Positions 1 through 6,587 are shown, counted from the stretch's first letter. The stretch is DNA of 20,702 nucleotides from JAVBPT01 sp031549455 (GCA_031549455.1 JAVBPT010000045.1:1-20702); one strand, 5' to 3'. Numbers and translations are program-made. Notes: a model not told the origin generated them from the sequence alone.

Positions 1-158
1 AAGTATTTGGCATACCCATATCCCGCTGTGGCGGGTGCAAAGATCTGAATCAGCTCCCATCCCTCTTTCGCGTGCTGTCTAATGACTTCTTTATAATCTT
101 CTTTGGGTTCTCTCATCCAAACACTCAGTTCAATCCTTACAAATTTATATTCCCTCAT
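1..158 (-). CDS. DUF4177 domain protein (3' end outside window)
   Basis: Too short for a normal ORF call and cut by the window edge; 52 codons are visible. The peptide starts MREYKFVRIELS and contains the stretches EDYKEVIRQHAKEGWELIQ and FAPATAGYGYAKY. This is the pattern of the small DUF4177 family: a KFV(R/K)-type first strand, a helix ending in H-x-x-EGWELIQ, then a second strand. No biochemical role is known to me for the family. The ATG has a strong binding site, AAGGAGATAA, five bases or so upstream. That site lies inside the last codons of the upstream cyclase-like gene, and the two reading frames overlap by 14 bases. Translation is therefore probably coupled and the two proteins probably share a promoter at 1142-1169. 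Family call good, function unknown. Confidence 0.8.
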   Translation of the reverse strand, partial: MREYKFVRIELSVWMREPKEDYKEVIRQHAKEGWELIQIFAPATAGYGYAKY

Positions 159-1110
159 TTTTATCTCCTTTCTTTAAAAAAGATGTTTTCTTTTTCCAGA
201 GTTCAAGAATATTGATTTTTTTTCTTGCACTCATTCTCAACTTGCTCTCTTTCCCCTTTTTTATGTTGAGTTTAGACACTTTGCTCACTTCTCCCGCAAT
301 ACAAATCAACTTGTAAAGTTTCAATTCTTCTTTATGGATATAGTATTTACCCAGATACTCCACTTCTAGTCTCTTTTCATACGGATTGTAAAGGTCTGAC
401 GAGATCAGAATAAAATCCTCATCCTGGAACTGAATCAGTTGATCAAGACTCATATTCCCTGACAGGATAAATAGGCCAGGGTCCTCTAGAAGCAATTCAA
501 CCGTTTCATATCTCAGACACATGTTCACTCCGATATGATTTTGCCTTAGAAACGGCTTCTCTTTTTTTAGCTCCTCGAACCGAAGATGAATTTTCAAAGA
601 AGCAACCATCGCTTTTAACCCGATATCTTCTCTCTGGCAAAAGGCATCAAACACACAGGTAATGAGGTTGTCTTTTACAGTATAGATAAATCCAAAGTCT
701 TCTTTTATCGTCTCTTGCACAATTTTCAGAAAATCTTGCATGAAGTGGGTACGTTCCTCTATATTTAGCTTTTCCGTGTAAAAGGTTTGAAGATTGAAGA
801 GAACTACTTTTTTTCTACCCGAACTCATCTGTATATCTAAGAAAAAACCCTTCTTGCCTTTTCGTCTCATCTCTTCTTCCAGGATGTCCTTATCCAGGTA
901 CTTTCCTAAAAAAATTAGTTTGCGATCCATTATGGTACGCTTTTTATCAAAGAGGATATATAAAATATGAATCAAAAAAACCAACACAAAAAAAATGGTC
1001 AATCCAAGTAAAATGTTCTTATCTTGGAAACCTTTTAAAAGCACCAAAAGGATCAACTCAGTCAGTGCATATGTAAAAAATAAAATGAAGGAAAGAACGA
1101 ATTTTCTCAT
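145..1110 (-). CDS. Membrane protein with degenerate class III nucleotidyl-cyclase domain
   Basis: 321 aa. Two hydrophobic membrane segments (about residues 5-26 and 32-54) precede a cytosolic region. Residues 70-81 (KYLDKDILEEEM) resemble the linker just before many adenylate cyclase domains, and about 100-270 follow the fold order of a class III cyclase. In order these are a first strand KVVLFNLQTF, a helix, a hairpin DNLITCVF, a helix GLKAMVASLKIHL, a strand IGVNMCLR, the position of the NxxxR helix (SLDQLIQF), a strand FILISSDLY, and the closing LEVEYLGKYYIH...LYKLI. Both metal-binding aspartates appear lost: Leu or Asn stands where FADIRGFT has Asp, and Asn-148 falls where GDA has Asp. 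The Asn/Arg pair of the active site is also not seen. I infer a non-catalytic pseudo-cyclase, perhaps a nucleotide sensor or scaffold. A lysine-rich tail (about 284-317) ends the protein. The ATG has GAGG eight to nine bases upstream. The gene is divergent from the 58-aa gene and overlaps the DUF4177 gene. Confidence 0.65.
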   Translation of the reverse strand: MRKFVLSFILFFTYALTELILLVLLKGFQDKNILLGLTIFFVLVFLIHILYILFDKKRTIMDRKLIFLGKYLDKDILEEEMRRKGKKGFFLDIQMSSGRKKVVLFNLQTFYTEKLNIEERTHFMQDFLKIVQETIKEDFGFIYTVKDNLITCVFDAFCQREDIGLKAMVASLKIHLRFEELKKEKPFLRQNHIGVNMCLRYETVELLLEDPGLFILSGNMSLDQLIQFQDEDFILISSDLYNPYEKRLEVEYLGKYYIHKEELKLYKLICIAGEVSKVSKLNIKKGKESKLRMSARKKINILELWKKKTSFLKKGDKNEGI

Positions 1111-1141
1111 ATCAACCTCAGCTCTTATTTCGACAATTTAA

Positions 1142-1169
1142 ATTATAACATAAGTATTCTATATCTCAA
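1142..1169 (-). promoter_or_regulatory. SigA-type promoter for the cyclase-like gene
   Basis: Read on the minus strand, TTGAGA (1164-1169), a 16-base spacer and a perfect TATAAT (1142-1147) stand about 30 bases upstream of the start codon at 1110. No other good -10 lies between this and the gene. It points away from the small plus-strand gene, so the two genes are divergent. Confidence 0.75.
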
Positions 1170-1248
1170 TATTTTTTTGTATGGTTTTTACATTTCTTGC
1201 AATACTATTTTTATATTTAATTATTATGCAAAGAAAGGAGAGCAAAAA

Positions 1249-1425
1249 GTGGCAGTAATGAAATCAAGCGAATTAGAAAATCTAAAACGCTTAAACAAAA
1301 AGGAACAACTTGAAAAGGATAAGATGTTAGATGACACCGAAGATGATGAAGTTACAGAAGATATAATTAAAGAAATTGAAAATGAAATAGAAAGTGAAGA
1401 AGAGAAAAATAGGGTTAATATTTAA
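1249..1425 (+). CDS. Small acidic protein, 58 aa, unknown function
   Basis: I place the start at GTG 1249 because AAAGGAG (1234-1240) sits eight bases upstream. An in-frame ATG further up (1177) has no binding site and would add a hydrophobic N-terminus encoded by promoter-like A/T DNA. The product is MAVMKSSELENLKRLNKKEQ..., basic at first and then very acidic (DDTEDDEVTED, ENEIESEEE). It is predicted to be almost entirely helical, with no Cys, Trp or membrane segment. I do not recognise a family. A weak TTGCAA/TATTAT pair with a 19-base spacer (1197-1227) could drive it. Its TAA stop is inside the terminator stem shared with tuf, so it is a single-gene unit. It could be an anti-sigma or nucleic-acid mimic type protein, but nothing in the sequence proves that. 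Confidence 0.6.
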   Translation: MAVMKSSELENLKRLNKKEQLEKDKMLDDTEDDEVTEDIIKEIENEIESEEEKNRVNI

Positions 1426-1434
1426 CCCTATTTT
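1406..1434. terminator. Bidirectional terminator between acidic-protein gene and tuf
   Basis: A perfect 13-bp inverted repeat (1406-1418 with 1422-1434, loop TAT) is rich in A on the left and T on the right, so it reads as a stem followed by U residues on both strands. It contains the stop codon of the 58-aa gene and lies 14 bases beyond the tuf stop, so it serves two convergent genes. Confidence 0.85.
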
Positions 1435-1448
1435 ATATTCTAATCTTA

Positions 1449-2627
1449 TTATGAAACTATCTCAATTACAGAACCAGCGCCTACTGTTTTTCCACCTTCA
1501 CGGATAGAAAAACGTACTCCTTTTTCCAAAGCAATTGGCGAGATCAGTTCAATTGCCATTTCGATGTTATCTCCAGGCATACACATCTCAACACCCTCTG
1601 GTAGTGTGACAACTCCTGTAACGTCTGTTGTTCTAAAATAGAATTGTGGACGATAGTTTCCAAAGAATGGAGTATGTCTTCCGCCTTCTTCTTTTTTAAG
1701 AACGTATACTTGTGCTTTAAATTTTTTGTGTGGTGTGATCGACCCTGGTGCTGCAAGAACTTGGCCTCTTTCGATGTCAGCTCTTTCAACCCCTCTTAAA
1801 AGTACTCCTACGTTATCTCCAGCTTTTGCTTCGTCTAGAAGTTTTCTAAACATTTCAATTCCTGTTACAACGACTTTTCTCTTTTCTTCTGTTAGTCCTA
1901 CAATTTCAACTTCTTGTTGTATCTTTATCATTCCTCTCTCAACCCTACCGGTTGCAACTGTTCCACGACCTGTGATTGTGAATACGTCTTCCACTGGCAT
2001 TGAGAAAGGTTTGTCTGTTTCTCTTACTGGATCTGGAATATAGCTATCTACTGCTGCCATTAGCTCTTCTACTTTTTTACCATATTCTCCATCTGGACTT
2101 GCAAGCGCTTCTGTAGCGGATCCTCTAATGATTGGTGTATTATCTCCATCAAATTGGTATTCACTAAGAAGTTCTCTGATTTCCATTTCTACTAAATCAA
2201 GTAGTTCTGAATCCTTTACCAAGTCGCATTTGTTCATAAATACAACAATACTTGGAACGCCTACTTGTCTTGCAAGCAAGATATGTTCTCTTGTTTGTGG
2301 CATTGGACCATCTGAAGCAGCAACAACGAGGATTGCTCCATCCATTTGTGCAGCACCTGTGATCATATTCTTAACATAGTCAGCATGCCCTGGGCAGTCA
2401 ACGTGCGCGTAGTGTCTTTTTTCTGTTTCATATTCAACGTGTGAAGTATTAATTGTAATACCTCTTTCTCTTTCTTCTGGCGCTTTGTCGATATCTGCAT
2501 AAGCCATTTTCACTTTACTATATTTTTGAGTGATTGCTGCAGTTAGAGTCGTCTTTCCATGGTCAACGTGACCAATTGTTCCGATATTTACGTGTGGTTT
2601 ACTTCTGTCAAATTTTTCTTTAGCCAT
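1449..2627 (-). CDS. tuf: Elongation factor Tu
   Basis: 392 aa. EF-Tu binds GTP and carries aminoacyl-tRNA to the ribosomal A site. All GTPase motifs are present: P-loop GHVDHGKT (19-26), the switch I end RGITIN (55-60), DCPGH (77-81) and NKCD (132-135). They are followed by the two beta-barrel domains (TGRGTVATGRVERG, then EGGRHTPFFGNYRPQFY) and the C-terminal REGGKTVGAGSVIEI. The segment between AAIT and DKAPEE is 13 residues, shorter than the 17 I count in E. coli, so the protein is a few residues short of the usual ~397. The start has an excellent AAGGAGG site. The gene is last in the str operon but also has its own promoter at 2660-2687, as expected for a protein needed in excess over EF-G. 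Confidence 0.98.
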   Translation of the reverse strand: MAKEKFDRSKPHVNIGTIGHVDHGKTTLTAAITQKYSKVKMAYADIDKAPEERERGITINTSHVEYETEKRHYAHVDCPGHADYVKNMITGAAQMDGAILVVAASDGPMPQTREHILLARQVGVPSIVVFMNKCDLVKDSELLDLVEMEIRELLSEYQFDGDNTPIIRGSATEALASPDGEYGKKVEELMAAVDSYIPDPVRETDKPFSMPVEDVFTITGRGTVATGRVERGMIKIQQEVEIVGLTEEKRKVVVTGIEMFRKLLDEAKAGDNVGVLLRGVERADIERGQVLAAPGSITPHKKFKAQVYVLKKEEGGRHTPFFGNYRPQFYFRTTDVTGVVTLPEGVEMCMPGDNIEMAIELISPIALEKGVRFSIREGGKTVGAGSVIEIVS

Positions 2628-2659
2628 TTTTATTTCCTCCTTATTTAATTAATGGTTAT

Positions 2660-2687
2660 ATTATAGTAACTAAATTTAATATTTCAA
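2660..2687 (-). promoter_or_regulatory. Internal SigA-type promoter for tuf
   Basis: On the minus strand TTGAAA (2682-2687), a 16-base spacer and a perfect TATAAT (2660-2665) lie in the fusA-tuf gap, about 33 bases before the tuf ATG. This would allow tuf transcription independent of the upstream operon promoter. Confidence 0.7.
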
Positions 2688-2701
2688 GTGTTTTCTTTTA
2701 A

Positions 2702-4801
2702 TTATTTGTTTTCCGCATTTACATTTCTTCCCGCAATTACTTTTTCTTGAATGCTCTTCGGACACTCTTCGTAGTGGTCAAATTGCATGGTATAGTTTCC
2801 TCTACCTTGTGACTTTGAACGAAGGTCGGTTGAGTAACCAAACATTTCAGCAAGTGGCACAAATGCTCTGATTTGTTGTACATTGCTTAGCGCTTCCATT
2901 CCTTCTATTCTTCCTCTTCTTGAGTTTAAGTCTCCGATGATGTCACCCATGTAGTCTTCTGGTACAGTAACCACCACTTTCATGATTGGTTCAAGTAGTG
3001 TTCCTTCGCCTTTCTTCATTGCATCTTTAAACGCCATAGAAGCGGCGATCTTAAATGCCATTTCGGATGAGTCCACTTCATGGTATGATCCATCATAAAG
3101 TGCTGCCTCAATTCCAATAACCGGATATCCGGCAAGTGGTCCACTTTGCATTGCTTCTTGTAACCCCTTATCGATTGGCGCAATATATTCTTTTGGAACA
3201 ACTCCCCCAACAATATTGTTGATAAATTTATAAGTCTCTGTACCATTCGGATCGAGTGGTGCAAATTTAATTCTACAGTGTCCATACTGTCCACGTCCAC
3301 CGGATTGACGAATAAATTTACCTTCTGCATCCACCGCTTTTTTAAGCGTCTCTTTATAAGCAACTTGTGGTTTACCAACATTCGCTTCTACTTTAAACTC
3401 TCTAAGAAGTCGATCTACGATTACTTCAAGGTGAAGTTCTCCCATTCCTTCGATAATGGTTTGACCAATTTCTGGATCAGTATGCATTCTAAAGGTTGGA
3501 TCTTCTTCAGAAAGTTTATTTAATGATAACCCCATCTTTTCTTGATCTTGCTTTGATTTTGGTTCAAGCGCAAGAGAGATAACAGGTTCTGGGAATTTCA
3601 TAGACTCAAGTATAATGGGTCTATTTTCATCACAAAGTGTATGACCTGTTATGGTGTATTTAAGACCTACTGCTGCTGCAATGTCCCCAGTGTATACTTT
3701 TTTAATTTCTTCCCGGTTGTTTGAGTGCATTTGAAGGATTCTTCCGATTCTTTCTTTTTCACCCTTACTTGAGTTTAAAACATAGGATCCCGCTTCTAGC
3801 ATTCCTGAATATACTCTAAAAAAGGCTAGTTTACCCACGAATGGGTCTGTCATAATTTTGAATGCAAGAGCAGAGAATGGTTCACCATCATTTGGATGTC
3901 TTTCTTCTTCCTGCTCTGTATCTGGGTTTACCCCTCTTACTTGTTCGACATCTGTTGGGCATGCACAATATTCTACGATAGCATCTAATAGCAACTGTAC
4001 ACCAATATTTTTATAAGCAGAACCCGCCAAAACCGGAACAATACTGTTATCAATTGTCGCTTTTCTCAAAGCCACTTTTAATTCTTTTTCGGTTGGGATG
4101 GTCCCCTCAAGGTATTTAGCCATCAAATTTTCATCTGTTTCAGAGATGGCTTCAATCATCTTTTCTCTATAGCTTTCTGCTTCCGCCTTCATCTCTTCTG
4201 GTATCGCTGTATACTCTAGCTCTTCCCCATGCGGTCCATGAAAACGGACTGCTTGCATTAGCATTAAGTCAACAACACCTGATACCTTTTCTTCTGCACC
4301 GATTGGTATAACGATTGCAACTGCATTCGCACCCAACCTGGCTTTAATGGTCCCAAGCGAATAGGCAAAGTTTGCACCTTGTTTATCCATCTTGTTTATA
4401 AAACACATTCTTGGTACCTTGTATTCATCAGCCTGTCTCCACACATTTTCAGATTGTGGTTCTACTCCCGCTTGACCATCAAACACACAGACTGCACTAT
4501 CAAGCACACGTAGTGACCTTTGCACTTCAATCGTAAAGTCAACGTGTCCCGGAGTATCAATCAGGTTTAAACGATTTCCCTTCCAAAAGCATGTAGTAGC
4601 CGCTGATGTAATCGTTATCCCTCTTTCTTGTTCCTGAGCCATCCAGTCCATGGTAGCTGCTCCATCATGCGTTTCTCCAATTTTGTGGTTTTTCCCAGTA
4701 TAAAACAAGATTCTTTCTGATAACGTAGTCTTTCCAGCATCTATGTGAGCCATAATACCGAAATTTCTTGTATTCTCTAATGAATAGGCTCTATCTGACA
4801 C
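2702..4801 (-). CDS. fusA: Elongation factor G
   Basis: 699 aa from the start chosen here. EF-G is the translocation GTPase and also helps split ribosomes after termination. Visible motifs are the P-loop AHIDAGKT, switch I RGITITSAATT, DTPGH and NKMD, then the domain II to V sequences ending in SQGRGNYTMQFDHYEECP. The frame opens at GTG 4810, but AAGGGAG lies directly against that codon, whereas GTG 4801 stands eight bases from it and gives the normal N-terminus MSDRAYSLENTRNFGIMAHID. I therefore prefer 4801. The gene sits 92 bases after rpsG and 74 before tuf. The length and motifs fit canonical EF-G. Confidence 0.97.
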   Translation of the reverse strand: MSDRAYSLENTRNFGIMAHIDAGKTTLSERILFYTGKNHKIGETHDGAATMDWMAQEQERGITITSAATTCFWKGNRLNLIDTPGHVDFTIEVQRSLRVLDSAVCVFDGQAGVEPQSENVWRQADEYKVPRMCFINKMDKQGANFAYSLGTIKARLGANAVAIVIPIGAEEKVSGVVDLMLMQAVRFHGPHGEELEYTAIPEEMKAEAESYREKMIEAISETDENLMAKYLEGTIPTEKELKVALRKATIDNSIVPVLAGSAYKNIGVQLLLDAIVEYCACPTDVEQVRGVNPDTEQEEERHPNDGEPFSALAFKIMTDPFVGKLAFFRVYSGMLEAGSYVLNSSKGEKERIGRILQMHSNNREEIKKVYTGDIAAAVGLKYTITGHTLCDENRPIILESMKFPEPVISLALEPKSKQDQEKMGLSLNKLSEEDPTFRMHTDPEIGQTIIEGMGELHLEVIVDRLLREFKVEANVGKPQVAYKETLKKAVDAEGKFIRQSGGRGQYGHCRIKFAPLDPNGTETYKFINNIVGGVVPKEYIAPIDKGLQEAMQSGPLAGYPVIGIEAALYDGSYHEVDSSEMAFKIAASMAFKDAMKKGEGTLLEPIMKVVVTVPEDYMGDIIGDLNSRRGRIEGMEALSNVQQIRAFVPLAEMFGYSTDLRSKSQGRGNYTMQFDHYEECPKSIQEKVIAGRNVNAENK

Positions 4802-4893
4802 ATTTCTCACTCCCTTTTAAATCAATTTTTCATATTTACAATCCTACATAGTTTAGCTTAAATTTATAAATACATACAATATTTGTTATGATT

Positions 4894-5364
4894 TTACCAC
4901 TTATAATGTGCAAAGGCTTTATTTGCTTCTGCCATTCTGTGTTGATCTTCTTTCCTTTTTACTGATTTTCCAGTATTATTAATCGCGTCCACAATTTCTC
5001 CAGCTAGTCTTTCTGGCATAGTATGCTCTGAACGCTCTCTGCTGAATAAAACGAGCCAACGAAGTCCTAAAGTTTGTCTTCGCTCTGGACGTACATCCAT
5101 TGGTACTTGATATGTAGCCCCACCCACTCTACGAGCTTTTACTTCTAAAAGTGGCATGATGTTGTTCAATGCTTCTTCGAATGCATCGATGGGTTCTTTA
5201 CCCGTTTTTTGCTTCACAATATCAAATGCACCGTACACGATTTTATGGGCAAGTTCTTTTTTACCATCTAACATGATATTATTAATTAATTTGCTTACCA
5301 CTTTGCTTCCATAAATCGGGTCTGGCAATACATCTCTTTTTGCAATATGTCCTTTTCTTGGCAT
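4894..5364 (-). CDS. rpsG: 30S ribosomal protein S7
   Basis: 156 aa, the usual bacterial length. S7 nucleates assembly of the head of the 30S subunit by binding the 3' major domain of 16S rRNA, and it contacts tRNA in the E site. The family sequence is unmistakable: MPRKGHIAKRDVLPDPIYGS at the start, KARRVGGATYQVPMDVRPER in the middle and FAHYKW at the end. The open frame extends 16 codons further upstream, but AAGGAGGG lies eight bases before ATG 5364, which restores the standard N-terminus. It is the third gene of the str operon, 54 bases after rpsL. In E. coli S7 represses its own operon; I did not identify a matching binding site here. Confidence 0.97.
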   Translation of the reverse strand: MPRKGHIAKRDVLPDPIYGSKVVSKLINNIMLDGKKELAHKIVYGAFDIVKQKTGKEPIDAFEEALNNIMPLLEVKARRVGGATYQVPMDVRPERRQTLGLRWLVLFSRERSEHTMPERLAGEIVDAINNTGKSVKRKEDQHRMAEANKAFAHYKW

Positions 5365-5418
5365 ATTTCTTCCCTCCTTCCGAATTTTTGATTTCATAGG
5401 TACTAATGTCAAAGAAAC

Positions 5419-5841
5419 TTATTTTTTCGCTTCCTTAGGTCTTTTTGCACCATACTTTGAACGAGCCTGTCTTCTCTTCTCAACACCAGAAGTATCTAGT
5501 GTACCTCTTATGATGTGATATCGAACACCCGGCATATCCTTTACTCTTCCGCCTCTTATAAGAACCGCACTATGTTCTTGAAGATTATGACCTTCTCCCG
5601 GAATGTATGAAACAACTTCCATAGAATTTGTAAGTCTTACTTTCGCGATTTTTCTAAGTGCAGAGTTTGGTTTCTTCGGTGTATCTGTTTTAACAACCAA
5701 GCAAACCCCTCTTTTTTGTGGCGCACTAATTTCAATCGACCTTTTCTTCAAGGTATTGGTTCCTTTTAAAAGTGCAGGTGTATTGGATTTCTTTTCAATA
5801 GTAGTTCTGCCTTTTCTAACTAATTGATTAAATGTTGGCAC
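5419..5841 (-). CDS. rpsL: 30S ribosomal protein S12
   Basis: 140 aa. S12 lies at the decoding centre and controls accuracy; changes in it give streptomycin resistance in other bacteria. The PKKPNSALRK loop (55-64) and GGRVKDMPG loop (97-105) are intact, with lysines at 56, 57 and 101, so the sequence looks streptomycin-sensitive. Asp-102, the position methylthiolated by RimO in E. coli, is present. The insert around 25-38 is typical of Gram-positive S12, and the GAKRPKEAKK tail resembles Lachnospiraceae proteins. Residues 47-51 (CLVVK) differ from the common CTRV(Y/G). The start is GTG, with AAAGGAGG eight bases upstream. Confidence 0.97.
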   Translation of the reverse strand: MPTFNQLVRKGRTTIEKKSNTPALLKGTNTLKKRSIEISAPQKRGVCLVVKTDTPKKPNSALRKIAKVRLTNSMEVVSYIPGEGHNLQEHSAVLIRGGRVKDMPGVRYHIIRGTLDTSGVEKRRQARSKYGAKRPKEAKK

Positions 5842-5875
5842 GTTTTATCCTCCTTTCTCTAATAATAAATTTTAT

Positions 5876-5898
5876 TTAAAAATGCGACGCATTTTTAA
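5876..5898 (-). terminator. Hairpin between L7Ae-like gene and rpsL (partial terminator or processing site)
   Basis: A 10-bp perfect stem (5876-5885 with 5889-5898, loop of three) lies three bases past the stop of the L7Ae-like gene. On the minus strand the right arm carries TTTTT and is followed by AAATAAAATTT. The stem is mostly A/T with a GC-rich tip. It may lower readthrough or stabilise mRNA ends rather than stop transcription, since rpsL has no separate promoter that I can see. Confidence 0.45.
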
Positions 5899-5901
5899 TA
5901 A

Positions 5902-6144
5902 CTATTTTAGTACAGCAACGCATGCAGCAGACACTTTTATGCCGCAAGCCTTTCCTAGTTCGTTCATAGTCAAAACCTCTACAACTTCTACTCCTTTTTC
6001 GATTGCAAGCGCTCTTACGGATGCCGTCACTTTCAGCTCAGCATCTAAAGCAATATATACTGCCTCTACCGTTTCATTCTCAAGCGCTCTTAAGGTCTGC
6101 TTTGTTCCGATTACTTTGTTCGAAATTGATCTCAGGGATTCCAC
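5902..6144 (-). CDS. L7Ae-like ribosomal protein (YbxF/RplGB family)
   Basis: About 80 aa, matching the family of small L7Ae/L30e-type proteins that in Bacillus (YbxF) bind kink-turn RNA and associate with ribosomes. The diagnostic pieces are IGTKQTLRAL, the middle VEAVYIALDAE and the C-terminal LGKACGIKVSAACVAVL. The frame stays open upstream to 6276, but the operon promoter (6203-6231) lies inside that extension, so the true start is downstream of it. ATG 6162 has no binding site and itself begins ATGGAGG. GTG 6144 has that GGAGG eleven bases upstream and gives the family length, so I favour 6144 with 6162 as the alternative. It is first in the str operon, the usual place for this gene, though here there is no rpoC upstream. 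Confidence 0.85.
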   Translation of the reverse strand: MESLRSISNKVIGTKQTLRALENETVEAVYIALDAELKVTASVRALAIEKGVEVVEVLTMNELGKACGIKVSAACVAVLK

Positions 6145-6169
6145 TATAAAATTTTCCTCCATACATGTA

Positions 6170-6200
6170 AAAAATGTATATTCTACCAACATACATTTCT
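6170..6200 (-). promoter_or_regulatory. Leader hairpin of the str operon mRNA
   Basis: Just downstream of the promoter, 6191-6200 can pair with 6170-6179 (ten pairs including one G-U, 11-base loop). The right arm ends in six T residues on the minus strand. It begins within a few bases of the expected transcription start. It could be a weak attenuator or a stability element; it is A/T-rich, so the call is tentative. Confidence 0.35.
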
Positions 6201-6202
6201 GT

Positions 6203-6231
6203 ATTTTATCATTTATAATCCCATATGTCAA
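6203..6231 (-). promoter_or_regulatory. Strong SigA-type promoter of the str operon
   Basis: On the minus strand a perfect TTGACA (6226-6231), a 17-base spacer and TAAAAT (6203-6208) give a near-consensus promoter. The expected start of transcription is near 6196, leaving a leader of about 35-50 bases before the L7Ae-like gene. Confidence 0.85.
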
Positions 6232-6330
6232 CGATTTTCTATAAGTTTTTACATGGCCTTCTCGTCCCAAACACACGATATTCTGAAAATTTCATAGTAT
6301 GTATGGAGATCAAAATAGGAGGTACTTTAT

Positions 6331-6579
6331 ATGCCATGGCAAAACAATATCGGAAGACTAATTGGCAAACCTGTCGGTGTCTCTTTCCGTAACGGAACAG
6401 GTACATCTGGTGTACTCTGTGGTGCAGATCGGAATACCGTTTATGTGACCGAATATCTATACCAAGACCAATTTGCCACCAAACATTACCCAGCCAATAC
6501 AATAAGAGATATCAACTCATTTCCACCTTGCGGGCGCAGACAAAGGCCCGTTAGACCCAATCGACCAATACTATACTAA
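6331..6579 (+). CDS. Small Sm-like (LSm-fold) hypothetical protein
   Basis: 82 aa. The start is well set: AGGAGGT stands about eight bases before ATG 6331. Residues 10-62 look like one small beta-barrel of the Sm type: KPVGVSFRNGTGTSGVL gives an initial strand, turn and strand, followed by GADRNTVYVTEYLY as the next strand and then YPANTIRDINSF. The tail is Pro/Arg-rich (CGRRQRPVRPNRP) and ends ILY. There is no signal peptide or membrane segment. I cannot name the family. Small proteins of this kind occur in spore formers, and a possible late-sporulation promoter lies upstream (6273-6300), but that is inference only. It stands alone, divergent from the str operon and convergent with the HPP gene. 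Confidence 0.7.
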   Translation: MPWQNNIGRLIGKPVGVSFRNGTGTSGVLCGADRNTVYVTEYLYQDQFATKHYPANTIRDINSFPPCGRRQRPVRPNRPILY

Positions 6580-6587
6580 AAAAATCG

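Noticed and set aside
1726..2379. Plus-strand open frames inside tuf (and similar ones within fusA, rpsL, tex and NAGPA).
   Set aside because: They lie antisense to clear genes, have no binding sites and show no protein family; they are by-products of codon bias in the real genes.
4802..4893. Promoter in the rpsG-fusA gap.
   Set aside because: Only weak -35/-10 pairs (for example TTGTAT with TAAACT) are seen in A/T-rich sequence; not enough to call.
5365..5412. N-terminal extension of S7 (MTLVPMKSKIRKE...).
   Set aside because: A strong binding site lies inside it before ATG 5364, and S7 proteins begin at MPRKG.
6145..6276. Longer N-terminus for the L7Ae-like protein.
   Set aside because: The extension covers the near-consensus promoter at 6203-6231 and has no family similarity.
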